Source of the DNA: Bremerella sp. TYQ1
Lineage (GTDB): Bacteria; Planctomycetota; Planctomycetia; Pirellulales; Pirellulaceae
Direction: 5' to 3'
NCBI RefSeq assembly: GCF_020150455.1
Contig: NZ_CP083740.1
Span: 5,146,001 to 5,210,000, forward strand
DNA: 64,000 nucleotides
Under the pieces are notes generated by a model. It was not told the DNA's origin. It was given only the letters and a program-made list of their open reading frames with translations, and did no database searches. Made by a program: the position numbers and the translations under genes. Shown one piece after another: positions 28,571 to 37,468 of this stretch (positions are counted from its first letter, which is position 1; every line of letters starts with the position of its first letter).

Positions 28571-29011
28571 TTAGTCACCGACACCGATGTCGTCTTCCAG
28601 CGCTTTCTGCACGATCGCGTTTTTATGATGCTCGTGATTTAGAAAACGTGTCGTGAACTCACGGAACCGAACGTGGAATGTTCCGAGCGTTTCATAGGGA
28701 CTGTGGTGCAAGTCGTCGAGCATCGCATCGACATCGCTCAGCATCAGTCGATGTTCGTGCCGAAGTTGTTCGCATTCGGAAGAATAGCGGGGCGCGATAC
28801 TGACGGTCTCTTGCAGATAGCCGCCACATTCTTCTTCCGCGAATTGATCGTGCATCATTTCGCGAAGTTCGTGCAGACCAAGCACAAGCGCTTCTGGCGT
28901 GTCGCCTTCTGCGGTGATGCGGTCTGCTTCTTCCAGCAAATCGTGCAGCAGAGCATGTTCCGTCAGAAGTTTCGTTACGGCGGCGTCGGTCAATCGTTGC
29001 AGGTCGGGCAT
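28571..29011 (-). CDS. hemerythrin-like HHE protein
   Basis: 146 residues from ATG 29011, preceded by a strong AAGGAGG. A four-helix pattern with His/Glu pairs: TEHALLHDLLEEAD, HDQFAEEECGGYL, RHEHRLMLSDVD and FLNHEHHKNAIVQKAL, typical of hemerythrin HHE cation-binding proteins that bind a di-iron centre and sense or store oxygen, NO or iron. The exact metal ligands cannot be confirmed by eye. Cytosolic and single-domain. It has its own terminator. Confidence 0.75.
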   Translation of the reverse strand: MPDLQRLTDAAVTKLLTEHALLHDLLEEADRITAEGDTPEALVLGLHELREMMHDQFAEEECGGYLQETVSIAPRYSSECEQLRHEHRLMLSDVDAMLDDLHHSPYETLGTFHVRFREFTTRFLNHEHHKNAIVQKALEDDIGVGD

Positions 29012-29355
29012 GGCATCCTCCTTAGCGGTGAGAGGAACAGATAAGCTGGCGCCCCTTCGAATCAAAATGATTTGCTAATCCTGCAAGTCCGGTTGCGTCC
29101 GTTCAATTGTGGTTTTATGCCGGAAAACATGAATCGTCAATGAAATCCTTTCGCGATTAAGCCAAAAAAGAAGTCTCGGATTTCCTACGGTGAAACTAGC
29201 GAATCCACCATGACTTTGCGGCGTCGCCGCAGAAAAATGTTCTGCGTTATGAAGTTTGGGAAAAGAGCGTGATTAGGGGGAGCTTGCCGGGGTAAAATTG
29301 AAGCCGTTATAGTCGGTGTGACATTCACTTGGGGGGCATGTTCAGGAGACGTTTC
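29012..29355. other. divergent promoter region, 344 bases
   Basis: Lies between the divergent hemerythrin-like and DUF1579 genes, so it must carry promoters in both directions. It is AT-richer than the flanking genes. I see no convincing operator, hairpin or small gene. Confidence 0.5.
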
Positions 29356-29946
29356 ATGAAAATCGCTAGCAAGTTGACAGGCTTATTTTTGGTGTTGGTC
29401 TTGGGGAACTTCGTTTGGGCGGAAGAACCTGCCGCAAAGCCCGACACTTTTGACCCCGCGATGTTAGAGGAAATGATGGCAAAGCTTGGTGCCCCAGGCG
29501 AGCCGCACATGCATTTGCAAGAGATGGTCGGAAAGTACAAGACGGTCTCGACATGGATTGTTCCCGGCAAAGAACAGGAATCGGTCGATGACGGAACGGC
29601 GGAGTTCAAGTCGATCTTGGGCGGTCGGTTCGTGACGCAAGAGTTCAAAAGCACTTACAACGGCGAGACGATGGAGGGTTTCGGAATCTTGGGCTACGAC
29701 AATGCGAAGCAGAAGTTTGTCGGAATCTGGCTCGATAACATGTCGACCCATATTCTCCGCACCGAAGGGACGTTGGACGAAAAGACCGGTGTCATGACCG
29801 AAACCGGGGTCTGCAGTTCACCGGTTGGCGAGATGAACTTCAAGATGGTGACCAAGCCGACCGACAAAGGCTTTGTATTCACGCTCGGACAAGTTGCGGA
29901 CGGAAGCGTAGTGCCGATGGGCAAAATCGAGTACATCAAACAGTAA
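29356..29946 (+). CDS. exported DUF1579 protein
   Basis: 196 residues from ATG 29356, with AGGAG eight bases upstream; earlier TTG/ATG codons lack support. A signal peptide ends near VWAEEP. The mature part has the DUF1579 pattern: HMHLQEMVGKYKTVSTWI, EFKSILGGRFVTQEFKSTY, GFGILGYDNAKQKFVGIW and MSTHILRTEGTLDEKTGV, a lipocalin-like beta barrel. Function unknown. It has its own promoter region and a clear terminator. Confidence 0.87.
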   Translation: MKIASKLTGLFLVLVLGNFVWAEEPAAKPDTFDPAMLEEMMAKLGAPGEPHMHLQEMVGKYKTVSTWIVPGKEQESVDDGTAEFKSILGGRFVTQEFKSTYNGETMEGFGILGYDNAKQKFVGIWLDNMSTHILRTEGTLDEKTGVMTETGVCSSPVGEMNFKMVTKPTDKGFVFTLGQVADGSVVPMGKIEYIKQ

Positions 29947-29973
29947 CGCATTTCCTAATGGGTTGACTATACT

Positions 29974-30004
29974 AAAATGCACCTGGGAAACCGGGTGCAT
30001 TTTT
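29974..30004 (+). terminator. intrinsic terminator after the DUF1579 gene
   Basis: AAAATGCACC (29974-29983), a 10-base loop, GGTGCATTTT (29994-30003), then T to 30004: a perfect 10-bp stem with a T tract, 28 bases after the stop at 29946. Confidence 0.88.
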
Positions 30005-30028
30005 CATTCCTGGAGCGGAGAGAGTTTC

Positions 30029-30925
30029 GTGCTCGAAGACAGTGCTGATTCGCGCGACTATCGTGTTCGACTTTTCTACAAAACGAAGCCGGACGTGCCG
30101 AAGGCTGCGATCCTCGACAAGATGCAGCCCCGTGCGGAAGGGTTTGCGCCTCGCGACGGCAAGCGTGACTCGGAACGCCTCGATTTTCGTCATCCGAAAC
30201 ATGTCGCCAACATCGGTGGCAAGTCGGTCGGTGCAACGTGGAGTATTCGGCACGAAGAAATCGAGTACCCCGGCGATCTGACGCCTTATCTTCCGGCTCT
30301 CGAGCAGTCGTGGCTTTGGGATGACGCCGACGGGGTCGTTGGCGACTGTGAACATCAGTTGGTGATCATCGATCAAACGGCTACGAACATGCGGCCGCTT
30401 GATCGTTTGCAAATGATGCAATCACTCGTCGCCAGCGTATGTGAGGCGGTTCCCTGTGACGCGATCTATTGGGAAGCAACCGAGCAGTTTCTCGATCCGA
30501 AGATGTACTTGGAGGGTCTTCACGACGTTGCTGCGAAACCATGGAAAGCACCGGGCGCGTTGAACGTCCGCGTATCGCGAGTCATCGGTTATGGCGAACG
30601 TCGTGACGACGAGTCTCGCGATATGATTATCGATAGCCTTGGCCTAGGGATCCTCGGGCTGCCAGATTTTCAGTGTCACTTCCGAGGGCTCGATTGGCGC
30701 GAGCTTCAACAGATTATCTACGAGAAAGCGTTAGACGTCTTTGAAGGTGGACCGAAGCTCCAAGATGGTCAGGCGTTTCCCGGGATTAATGCCAGCCAGG
30801 TTTGGAAGTGTCGGTATGAAGAGGCACTGCTCGGCCCGCCTCGCAAGGTGATCGACATCGATCCTGGCATTCCTTACTGTGCCGGCCTCCGCTATGCCGT
30901 CACGGCAGGCGTTTATGTGAAGTAA
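30029..30925 (+). CDS. DUF4261-like protein
   Basis: 298 residues from GTG 30029 (GGAGAGAG upstream). A TTG-started extension to 29963 would run through the preceding terminator and is rejected. No signal peptide or membrane segment. The C-terminal half (YWEATEQFLDPKMYLEG, then GALNVRVSRVIGYG and MIIDSLGLGILGLPDFQCHF) matches the general pattern of DUF4261, a domain of unknown function often near immunity-type proteins. The assignment is by eye and moderately sure. Confidence 0.68.
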   Translation: MLEDSADSRDYRVRLFYKTKPDVPKAAILDKMQPRAEGFAPRDGKRDSERLDFRHPKHVANIGGKSVGATWSIRHEEIEYPGDLTPYLPALEQSWLWDDADGVVGDCEHQLVIIDQTATNMRPLDRLQMMQSLVASVCEAVPCDAIYWEATEQFLDPKMYLEGLHDVAAKPWKAPGALNVRVSRVIGYGERRDDESRDMIIDSLGLGILGLPDFQCHFRGLDWRELQQIIYEKALDVFEGGPKLQDGQAFPGINASQVWKCRYEEALLGPPRKVIDIDPGIPYCAGLRYAVTAGVYVK

Positions 30926-31045
30926 ATCACGCCGGCGCCGAATTCTGAAAGAATTGAATTTCCAGGTGTAACGGTATGCCTCCATGTGGAATCGAAGAGA
31001 GCAGTTCAACACAACAACTGCTTTTCGGATACAAGGAGAACCATC

Positions 31046-31594
31046 ATGCCTCGATTACAAACGATCCCACTGGAAAACGCTGAAGGCAAGCAACGCGAAC
31101 TTCTGGAAGCCGCGAAGAAGAAGCTTGGCAAAGAGATCAACATCATCGGTGCAATGGCGAACTCGCCAGCCGTACTGGAAGCTTATCTAAGCTTCTCCGG
31201 CGCCATGGGACGGTCCAAGCTGTCGGCCAAAGCTCGCGAAGCGGTCGCCATGGCGATCGGTGAAAAGAACCATTGCCAATACTGTGTTTCGGCCCATACG
31301 GCGGTTGGCAAAGCAGTGGGATATACCGAAGAAGAAACCGTCAAGATCCGCCAAGGGGAAGCTGCCGATCCCAAGGTTCAAGCAGTGATCAATTTGGCCT
31401 TGGCAATTGCCGAAACGACTGGTTTCGTCAGCAAAGAGCAGTTCGACGCTGCGACTCAGGCTGGACTGAGTCATGAAGAAATCACCGAGGTCGTCGGACT
31501 TGTGGCGATGAACTATTTCACCAACATCTTCAACCACGTCGCCGAGACTGAAGTTGATTTCCCTAAGGTGGAACTGTTCGCTGAAACTGCCTGA
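31046..31594 (+). CDS. carboxymuconolactone decarboxylase/AhpD-family protein
   Basis: 182 residues from ATG 31046, with AAGGAGAA upstream. The redox motif CQYCVSAHT (Cys77, Cys80, His84) is the CxxCxxxH signature of AhpD-like alkylhydroperoxidases, which reduce peroxides through a dithiol. The remainder (LEAYLSFSGAMGRSKLSAKA and ITEVVGLVAMNYFTNIFNH) is the usual helical CMD fold. The physiological electron donor is unknown; no ahpC is adjacent. Followed by a strong terminator. Confidence 0.9.
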   Translation: MPRLQTIPLENAEGKQRELLEAAKKKLGKEINIIGAMANSPAVLEAYLSFSGAMGRSKLSAKAREAVAMAIGEKNHCQYCVSAHTAVGKAVGYTEEETVKIRQGEAADPKVQAVINLALAIAETTGFVSKEQFDAATQAGLSHEEITEVVGLVAMNYFTNIFNHVAETEVDFPKVELFAETA

Positions 31595-31615
31595 TGTCTT
31601 GAATTCGATCGAATC

Positions 31616-31654
31616 AGGGTGGCGAGCGTACTGACACGCGAGCCACCCTTTTTT
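31616..31654 (+). terminator. intrinsic terminator of the AhpD-like gene
   Basis: AGGGTGGC (31616-31623) pairs with GCCACCCT (31642-31649), enclosing a smaller GCG/CGC pair, and is followed by a T run to 31654. It sits 22 bases after the stop and points away from the convergent gene at 31679. Confidence 0.87.
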
Positions 31655-31678
31655 CTGCGCTTCGTTCGTGTGCCGTGA

Positions 31679-33721
31679 CTACTCAGGACGTACTGGGGGA
31701 TAGGTAAATTGTTTGGCTTTCTCAATCCATGCGGCATCACCATACACACCCACATCGTCGGTCTTGAATGGCTTGAAGCCAAGTTTGATTGCCGGCGAAT
31801 CTTCTGCGACTGAGAAGTCAAATGCTGCGGCGTCGGCAAATTGAGGATCGGCGACTAAGGAGCCCGTTTCGTGTCCTTCTTCTTGCCATTGCTGTAAAGT
31901 CTTTCCCTCAAACGTGATTGCACGTCCCGACGCATCGAAGTAGCAGTTATTGCGGCTCTCGTGTTTGACTTTGCTCCAGCGACCATGGAGCAGTTCGCCT
32001 TGGTCGTAATAGACGATATTGTTTTCTAGAACGAACGATCGGTGTGGTTCGACACGCGTGGCTTGCAACTGATAAAGCTCGGCAAAAGCCAGGATGTTAT
32101 TCCGAACGATATTGTCTTTTCCGTAGTGCTGATGAAATCCACCCGTCTTGGTGCGATAGACGAGATTGTTCTCGAACAAAATTCCGCTACTTCCTTCGTC
32201 CGTGTACAGTCCCCAGCCTCCGTAGCTATAGGCATAGATGTCGTGGAAAACATTGCCGCGGACAGTCGTGCCTTCGGATGGGCCGAGCGTGTAAATGCCT
32301 CCCATATCACTTAAGACACCATAGCCAAGATGATGAACGTGATTCTTGGCGATCGAATTCCGTTTCGCAAAACTTGTGTCGTAGCCCCAACGCCAGCCGA
32401 CCGAGATTCCGGTGTAAAAGTAATCGGCGATCTCGTTGTGCGTCACTTTATTGTCGGGGCTGTGTCCAATCCAAAGGCCAACGGCACATGGAAAAATACG
32501 CCCGCCTCGATTCAATATATTGTTGTCGACAACGATATGATGCGTTTGCTGATGGGCATCCTGACGCATGGCCGTCTCACCGATGCGTACTCCCCCGGCT
32601 CCCGTGTCATGAATCCAGGTACGTTCGAGCCGGCAATGGGCACATCCTTGGCGAAACCAGATGCCGTAAGTTCCCACGTGCCCTAATTCGCAGTTGATGA
32701 TCGAAACGTTTCGGGCACCATCTAGCTGCATGGCTGCTTCAATGGGGGAAGCGGCCTGACTCGGCTCGAATCCCTGCCGAGGTGTCGTCCAGCGACCATG
32801 GAGAAAACGAAGTCCACGTAACTCGACGTGCTCGACAAATTGGCCAGCTTCCGGCTTGCCGCGGACAATTACCAGCTTTTCCAGCCGCGGTACTACCATC
32901 TTCAGCTGGGATAGATCTTCTCCTTCACGCGGCATGTACGAGATCGTACCGTCCGTCGCCGCAAACCATTCTCCCGGCGTATCGAGTGCCGCGGCAAAGT
33001 TCTCCAGGCGGACTTGCGTCTTTTCGTTGAGCGGATTGTGCCCTTTCATTTTGCGACCAGAGCTAATGAACGCATGTTCGTCTGGTACCCGAGAAGTGAC
33101 GAAGCGACGCGTATTGTCCCACTTGTGATAAGCAAGAAACTGGACTCGCTCGATTTCTGAATCAGGTATCTTGGCGAGCGTGGCCTCGTAATCTTCCGGC
33201 TTAAGGTGAACCGTCTGAACAGCAGGTCCTTTTTTCGGGGCGTCTTCGGAAACGCTTTGAAGCGTAAACAGCCCTTCATCTGGTTCGCGAGCCAAAGTGG
33301 TTGGACTTGTGCCGACGATTAGCTGCTCGGGGAGAGGTTTTTGAAGTTCTGGGGGGAGTGTCGCTTGCCAGACATTCCCGTTTTGTTGCCAGCCGGGAAC
33401 GACTGTTCCACCGGAGAATACCGGCGAGGCGTTCGGCATCGCTCGATAGACGATCGGGAACTCTGGAGTTCCGCTATCGGCTGGCTCGAGGATGAAAGGA
33501 GCGTCAAGCTTGTAGTCACCATCGGCAACCCAAACGGTATGGGCCTCTTCGTTTTGGGTGGCGCGAATCGCATCACGGGCCTGGATTAGCGTTGCGAACG
33601 GGGCATCTTTCGAGCCATCGGCACGATCGCTTCCATTTGGGGCGATGTACCAATCGGCACCGACAAGAGGTGAAGCGATCAATAGAAACGAAACGATCGC
33701 TTTCAAACGGAGCATCGGCAT
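31679..33721 (-). CDS. exported right-handed parallel beta-helix protein
   Basis: 680 residues from ATG 33721, giving a signal peptide [20 protein letters not shown]; upstream Met codons at 33775 and 33802 are possible but not needed. The mature N-terminus [20 protein letters not shown] is typical of pectate-lyase-like beta-helix proteins. The central part has repeated short rungs with Asn ladders ([58 protein letters not shown]). Likely a polysaccharide lyase or hydrolase acting on an extracellular glycan; catalytic residues are not identifiable. Last gene of the minus-strand run starting at 39739. Confidence 0.85.
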   Translation of the reverse strand: MPMLRLKAIVSFLLIASPLVGADWYIAPNGSDRADGSKDAPFATLIQARDAIRATQNEEAHTVWVADGDYKLDAPFILEPADSGTPEFPIVYRAMPNASPVFSGGTVVPGWQQNGNVWQATLPPELQKPLPEQLIVGTSPTTLAREPDEGLFTLQSVSEDAPKKGPAVQTVHLKPEDYEATLAKIPDSEIERVQFLAYHKWDNTRRFVTSRVPDEHAFISSGRKMKGHNPLNEKTQVRLENFAAALDTPGEWFAATDGTISYMPREGEDLSQLKMVVPRLEKLVIVRGKPEAGQFVEHVELRGLRFLHGRWTTPRQGFEPSQAASPIEAAMQLDGARNVSIINCELGHVGTYGIWFRQGCAHCRLERTWIHDTGAGGVRIGETAMRQDAHQQTHHIVVDNNILNRGGRIFPCAVGLWIGHSPDNKVTHNEIADYFYTGISVGWRWGYDTSFAKRNSIAKNHVHHLGYGVLSDMGGIYTLGPSEGTTVRGNVFHDIYAYSYGGWGLYTDEGSSGILFENNLVYRTKTGGFHQHYGKDNIVRNNILAFAELYQLQATRVEPHRSFVLENNIVYYDQGELLHGRWSKVKHESRNNCYFDASGRAITFEGKTLQQWQEEGHETGSLVADPQFADAAAFDFSVAEDSPAIKLGFKPFKTDDVGVYGDAAWIEKAKQFTYPPVRPE

Positions 33722-33811
33722 AGGTAGGTCGGGGGAAGGATGGATCGCGGCAGGGTTTGGGAGGGTAGCCTTCATGATAAACCAAGCGGCTGACGACTCC
33801 AAATGCCTGAC

Positions 33812-35632
33812 CTATGGTTTCCCTTCCAAGCCTTCCAAATACATTTGAGCCTCCCCTGACAGGTTGGCTCCCCACGATTCATCTTTCAAAAGTTGAATGA
33901 CACCACGATAAATGCGTCTCGCTTTGTCTGGATTGTCGGGCGCAATACGTTGGGCATATTCAAGCCGTTCACGGATCGAGACCGTTTGTTGTTTGAGTTG
34001 GCCGGTAAGCGTTGCGTTTAGCTGCTTCAGTCGGCGTTCCGCCAGAACCAGGCAGCGAGCGACGTCTCCTTGTTGGGTATCTGCTGGGCCGTACGTCAAA
34101 ATAAGCCCTTGCAACTTTTCGCGAGCCGCGGATGGATCGAACTCGTTGGTTTTCATCGCGTCTAAGTAAAGCTGTTCGACGGGATGCAAACCTTGATTGC
34201 CTTGCCCTAGTGCCGCTGCGAGTCGGTAACGGTTCTCCTGTCGACGGAGATTCAATTCTTCTTTCAGCTGAGCAACATAGTCGGAACGAGAGTCTTCCGG
34301 GAAACGTTCCAGGAAGTCATCCATTTGATCGTTAACTTCGGCCAGGTTGCCAGATTCCGCGCTGCGTTCGATCGTTGAATAAACTTGATCGGCGTCCGGT
34401 TTCTGAGGCGCGACAAACATTACCGCGACGACGATTCCTAAGGCAATCAGCAGCCCGCCAATTTGCAGGTAGTTGATCCACGCGGTTCCTTTTTCTTTTC
34501 GCGACTCCTCTTCCGATTTTCGCTTGCGTTGTTCGGCAACGGTTGTAAACCGTGTTTGCGGTTCGCTCTTTTCTTTCCGCTGTGTGATGATCGTCTTGGG
34601 AGATCCCGTCGCCTCGGAAGCTGCTTGGGAAGGACCAGCGGCCGAGCTGCCGTCGTTGGTTAGCTGCATCGTCGGAGCTTCGGCGAGAACTCTCGCTTGA
34701 GGGTCAAGCGTCGGTGCGTCTTCGGCGTCGCTTCCTTTGAGTTGATATTCGTCTTCTGGCGGTGACGGAACGCGGGTTGAATGATCGGCCAGGTTCAGAT
34801 CGAAGTCGGTCTCTTCCGGAAGTTCCAGCAGTGCTTCCAGTCGACGGCAAAGTGCTCGTGCGGTCGGGACGCGATTTTCAGGATTCTTTTCGAGCAACTG
34901 AGTAATCAGCTGCGATAGATCATTCGGGATGGCCTCGACGAGCCGATCGATCGGAATAGGATCGGAATAGCGAAGCTTGTCAAGGATTTCGGTCACCGTG
35001 TTGCCACGGAATGGCGGCTGACGAGCAAGCATGGCATACATCAACGCACCGAGGCTGTAGAGATCGGCCTTAGGGGTGACACCTTCTCCGAAGGCTTGCT
35101 CTGGAGCCATGTAATCGGCCGTGCCGACAATACCTCCGGCCATCGTTACGCCGGTCGCACCAAAGATTCGAGCGATCCCAAAGTCGAGGATCTTTACTTT
35201 GTCGCGTTTAGTAATAAGGACGTTAGCTGGTTTAATGTCTCGGTGGACAATCCCCATGTCGTGGGCCTGGCGCAGACCAGACGCAATGGCGAGGCTATAC
35301 CGCACCACTTGCCGCCAACTCTTGATCGGCGTTTTGATGATTACTTCTGCCAGGCTGCGGCCTTCGACCAATTCCATGGCATAAAACAGTTCCCCTTCTT
35401 CTTCGCCAAAGCCAAACAGCTGAACGATGTTGGGGTGTTTAAGCTGGAGCAGCGTTTCGATCTCGCGTTGGAAGCGTTCGCGAAGCCCTTCGTTGTGCGA
35501 CATGTTGCTAGGCAGGACTTTGATCGCCGCTTTATCGCCGGTGCGTTCGTCGACACCCCGATACACCGTCCCCATCCCACCGCTGCCGATGGTGGTTTCC
35601 AGTCGATAGGGGCCCATTTTCTTTTCGTCCAT
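33812..35632 (-). CDS. receptor-type Hanks Ser/Thr protein kinase
   Basis: 606 residues. The kinase domain occupies about 8-275: GSGGMGTVYRG loop, Lys38 (AAIKVL), HRDIKPANVLI with Asp132, DFGIAR Asp150, and the activation-segment APE in GTADYMAPEQAFG, so it should be active. A charged linker (about 290-385) precedes a single membrane helix (INYLQIGGLLIALGIVVAVM). The extracytoplasmic tail of about 190 residues is helical and TPR-like (STIERSAESGNLAEVNDQMD). No PASTA domains. The ligand is unknown. It lies between the FMN-binding polyferredoxin and beta-helix genes on the same strand, 96 and 90 bases away. Confidence 0.92.
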   Translation of the reverse strand: MDEKKMGPYRLETTIGSGGMGTVYRGVDERTGDKAAIKVLPSNMSHNEGLRERFQREIETLLQLKHPNIVQLFGFGEEEGELFYAMELVEGRSLAEVIIKTPIKSWRQVVRYSLAIASGLRQAHDMGIVHRDIKPANVLITKRDKVKILDFGIARIFGATGVTMAGGIVGTADYMAPEQAFGEGVTPKADLYSLGALMYAMLARQPPFRGNTVTEILDKLRYSDPIPIDRLVEAIPNDLSQLITQLLEKNPENRVPTARALCRRLEALLELPEETDFDLNLADHSTRVPSPPEDEYQLKGSDAEDAPTLDPQARVLAEAPTMQLTNDGSSAAGPSQAASEATGSPKTIITQRKEKSEPQTRFTTVAEQRKRKSEEESRKEKGTAWINYLQIGGLLIALGIVVAVMFVAPQKPDADQVYSTIERSAESGNLAEVNDQMDDFLERFPEDSRSDYVAQLKEELNLRRQENRYRLAAALGQGNQGLHPVEQLYLDAMKTNEFDPSAAREKLQGLILTYGPADTQQGDVARCLVLAERRLKQLNATLTGQLKQQTVSIRERLEYAQRIAPDNPDKARRIYRGVIQLLKDESWGANLSGEAQMYLEGLEGKP

Positions 35633-35728
35633 AGATCAGCCGCTTACGTCTTTCGAGTCCGCACGAAGGTGAAGAGATCAACTGTGCGTTTTATTATAGA
35701 AGCAACTTCGACCGACTTCGACGTCCGC

Positions 35729-37459
35729 TTACAACCAGAAGCAAATCACTGCCAAACCCAGCAAAAGGGTGGCAACACTGTCTCGAATGCTCCACTTGTC
35801 GCTGGAAGCATTCCAGCGAACATGAGAAATCACTGCACCCGTAGGGCAGGCATATCGACAGAATCCCATCGGAACGAACGCGGAGAATATCAGTCCACCG
35901 AGCGCAATCGAAAGTGACGCCCAACCGGCAATTGTCGGCACGTAGGCATCAAACGGTTCCAACGCGGCCAGGTTTCCATCGATGACTGAGAATGCGATTA
36001 GGATGCACACCCCGAGCAACACCGCAGGTATAGCCGACAACACCAGGCGTAACTTTTGGGGGATCTTCCAGTTCCACTTCGAGAATCGCAAGATCATCAT
36101 CTGGGCCGCGCCATGCGGGCAAAGATGATTACAGTAAACTTGCTTTTTGCTAAACAACGGCACCGCGAATGCGGCGACGGCCACAGCGACCAGCCCGATG
36201 CATTTCTCCCAAGGAACCGGGTGACTGGCCCAGCCGACAAACAACGCCATGGAAAGAATGTCACCAGCGAAAAATCCAAGGTACGCAATCACCACAATGC
36301 CGAAGCTGAACTGCACCCACTTTTTGCCTCGCAGATCGGTGAAAGCAATAGCCAGGGCCATCAATACAACGGCGAGCGTTGCTCCATCTCGCCACGAGAA
36401 AGCGATCGGACTAGACGCTACCGCCGTGGGCTCTTCAGCTTGAAGTTCTCGCTGGTATGCGGCCGCCGCGATTCCCACCGCTTGAGTCGCCGACTGGCTG
36501 GTCATTGTCGCCCCAGAAACGCCTTCAATCTCAGAGGCTTCCAAGTCAAAAGTCGAAAGCTCGGCCAAGTTCTGACCACTTAGATATTCAGGGAACGACC
36601 AGTCCTCGCGTACATATCGGACGTATGGTTGGTTATCGTAACTCTTGCGAAGTGCGACCGCTTTCAGCTTGTCGTCGCTGTCCATCACGACCAACACATC
36701 CGTGGGGCCTTGGTAGCCGACATGTTGATCTGCTTTGGGGCTTGTCCTCCAGGCTGTGCCGATGGTTTGGCCTTGCTCATCGACAATGTCTAACCAGCCA
36801 CGCGGTGTTTCTCGTGGTACCAATTGCTTGGCTTCGGGAACAATTTCGGCGACTTCTTCCAGCGTGATTTCGTCAGGGAAACGGTAGTTGGGCGGATCGC
36901 TGCCAAGTACTTTCGTAACCGATTCCACAATCGCCAGGCTTGTCAGGGTTGCTCCTGAAACTGCGTCGAGCTTTTTCTGACCGCCGAGATCTTCTGGCGA
37001 CTTGCCGACGAACTGCTCAGGAAACCAGGCCGCTTTGCGAACCGCATCCAGGTGCTCGGGAGTGTCCTTGCTCGAGAGAATATCGATGCCACGAATCTGA
37101 TTGTCCGCATCGACGACTACCAGCGAATTGGTCGGTCCAGAGAATCCGATAATATCTTTGGCAGTGGGCAGCGTCGTAACAGACCAGCCGATTCGCGCGC
37201 CAGCGGCATCGAGAATGTAGGCTCCCTCGCGATCGGTTGCAGGCACCAATGACACGGCTTCGGGGAGAATGGCCTGAACGCGTTCTAGCGGGATTTCAAC
37301 AGGGCCGAGCGGTTGGCTGTCTTCATGTTGGACATTCAATCGGATCAAAACGACGATCGCCGCAATGAGAGCAAAGCGATAGCCATGCAGTAAGAAACGC
37401 AGGCCAGCAGACCTGCGTTTCTTCGGTGTTTGCGTCGTTGGGGACGGATCCGTCGTCAT
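35729..37459 (-). CDS. NosR-like membrane protein with two FMN-binding domains and polyferredoxin motifs
   Basis: 576 residues. After a membrane helix (about 25-40) come two tandem FMN_bind domains, each ending in the covalent-flavin motif: DAVSGATLTS (Thr171) and EGVSGATMTS (Thr318), which ApbE-type transferases modify. Then about six membrane helices carry two CX3CP motifs, CNHLCPHG (Cys443/447) and CRYACPTG (Cys534/538), as in NosR/NapH proteins. It should pass electrons across the inner membrane between quinol or cytoplasmic donors and a periplasmic acceptor. No nos genes are present. It starts 9 bases after the exported FAD oxidoreductase, its probable partner. Confidence 0.87.
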   Translation of the reverse strand: MTTDPSPTTQTPKKRRSAGLRFLLHGYRFALIAAIVVLIRLNVQHEDSQPLGPVEIPLERVQAILPEAVSLVPATDREGAYILDAAGARIGWSVTTLPTAKDIIGFSGPTNSLVVVDADNQIRGIDILSSKDTPEHLDAVRKAAWFPEQFVGKSPEDLGGQKKLDAVSGATLTSLAIVESVTKVLGSDPPNYRFPDEITLEEVAEIVPEAKQLVPRETPRGWLDIVDEQGQTIGTAWRTSPKADQHVGYQGPTDVLVVMDSDDKLKAVALRKSYDNQPYVRYVREDWSFPEYLSGQNLAELSTFDLEASEIEGVSGATMTSQSATQAVGIAAAAYQRELQAEEPTAVASSPIAFSWRDGATLAVVLMALAIAFTDLRGKKWVQFSFGIVVIAYLGFFAGDILSMALFVGWASHPVPWEKCIGLVAVAVAAFAVPLFSKKQVYCNHLCPHGAAQMMILRFSKWNWKIPQKLRLVLSAIPAVLLGVCILIAFSVIDGNLAALEPFDAYVPTIAGWASLSIALGGLIFSAFVPMGFCRYACPTGAVISHVRWNASSDKWSIRDSVATLLLGLAVICFWL

Positions 37460-37468
37460 CGAGGTGAA

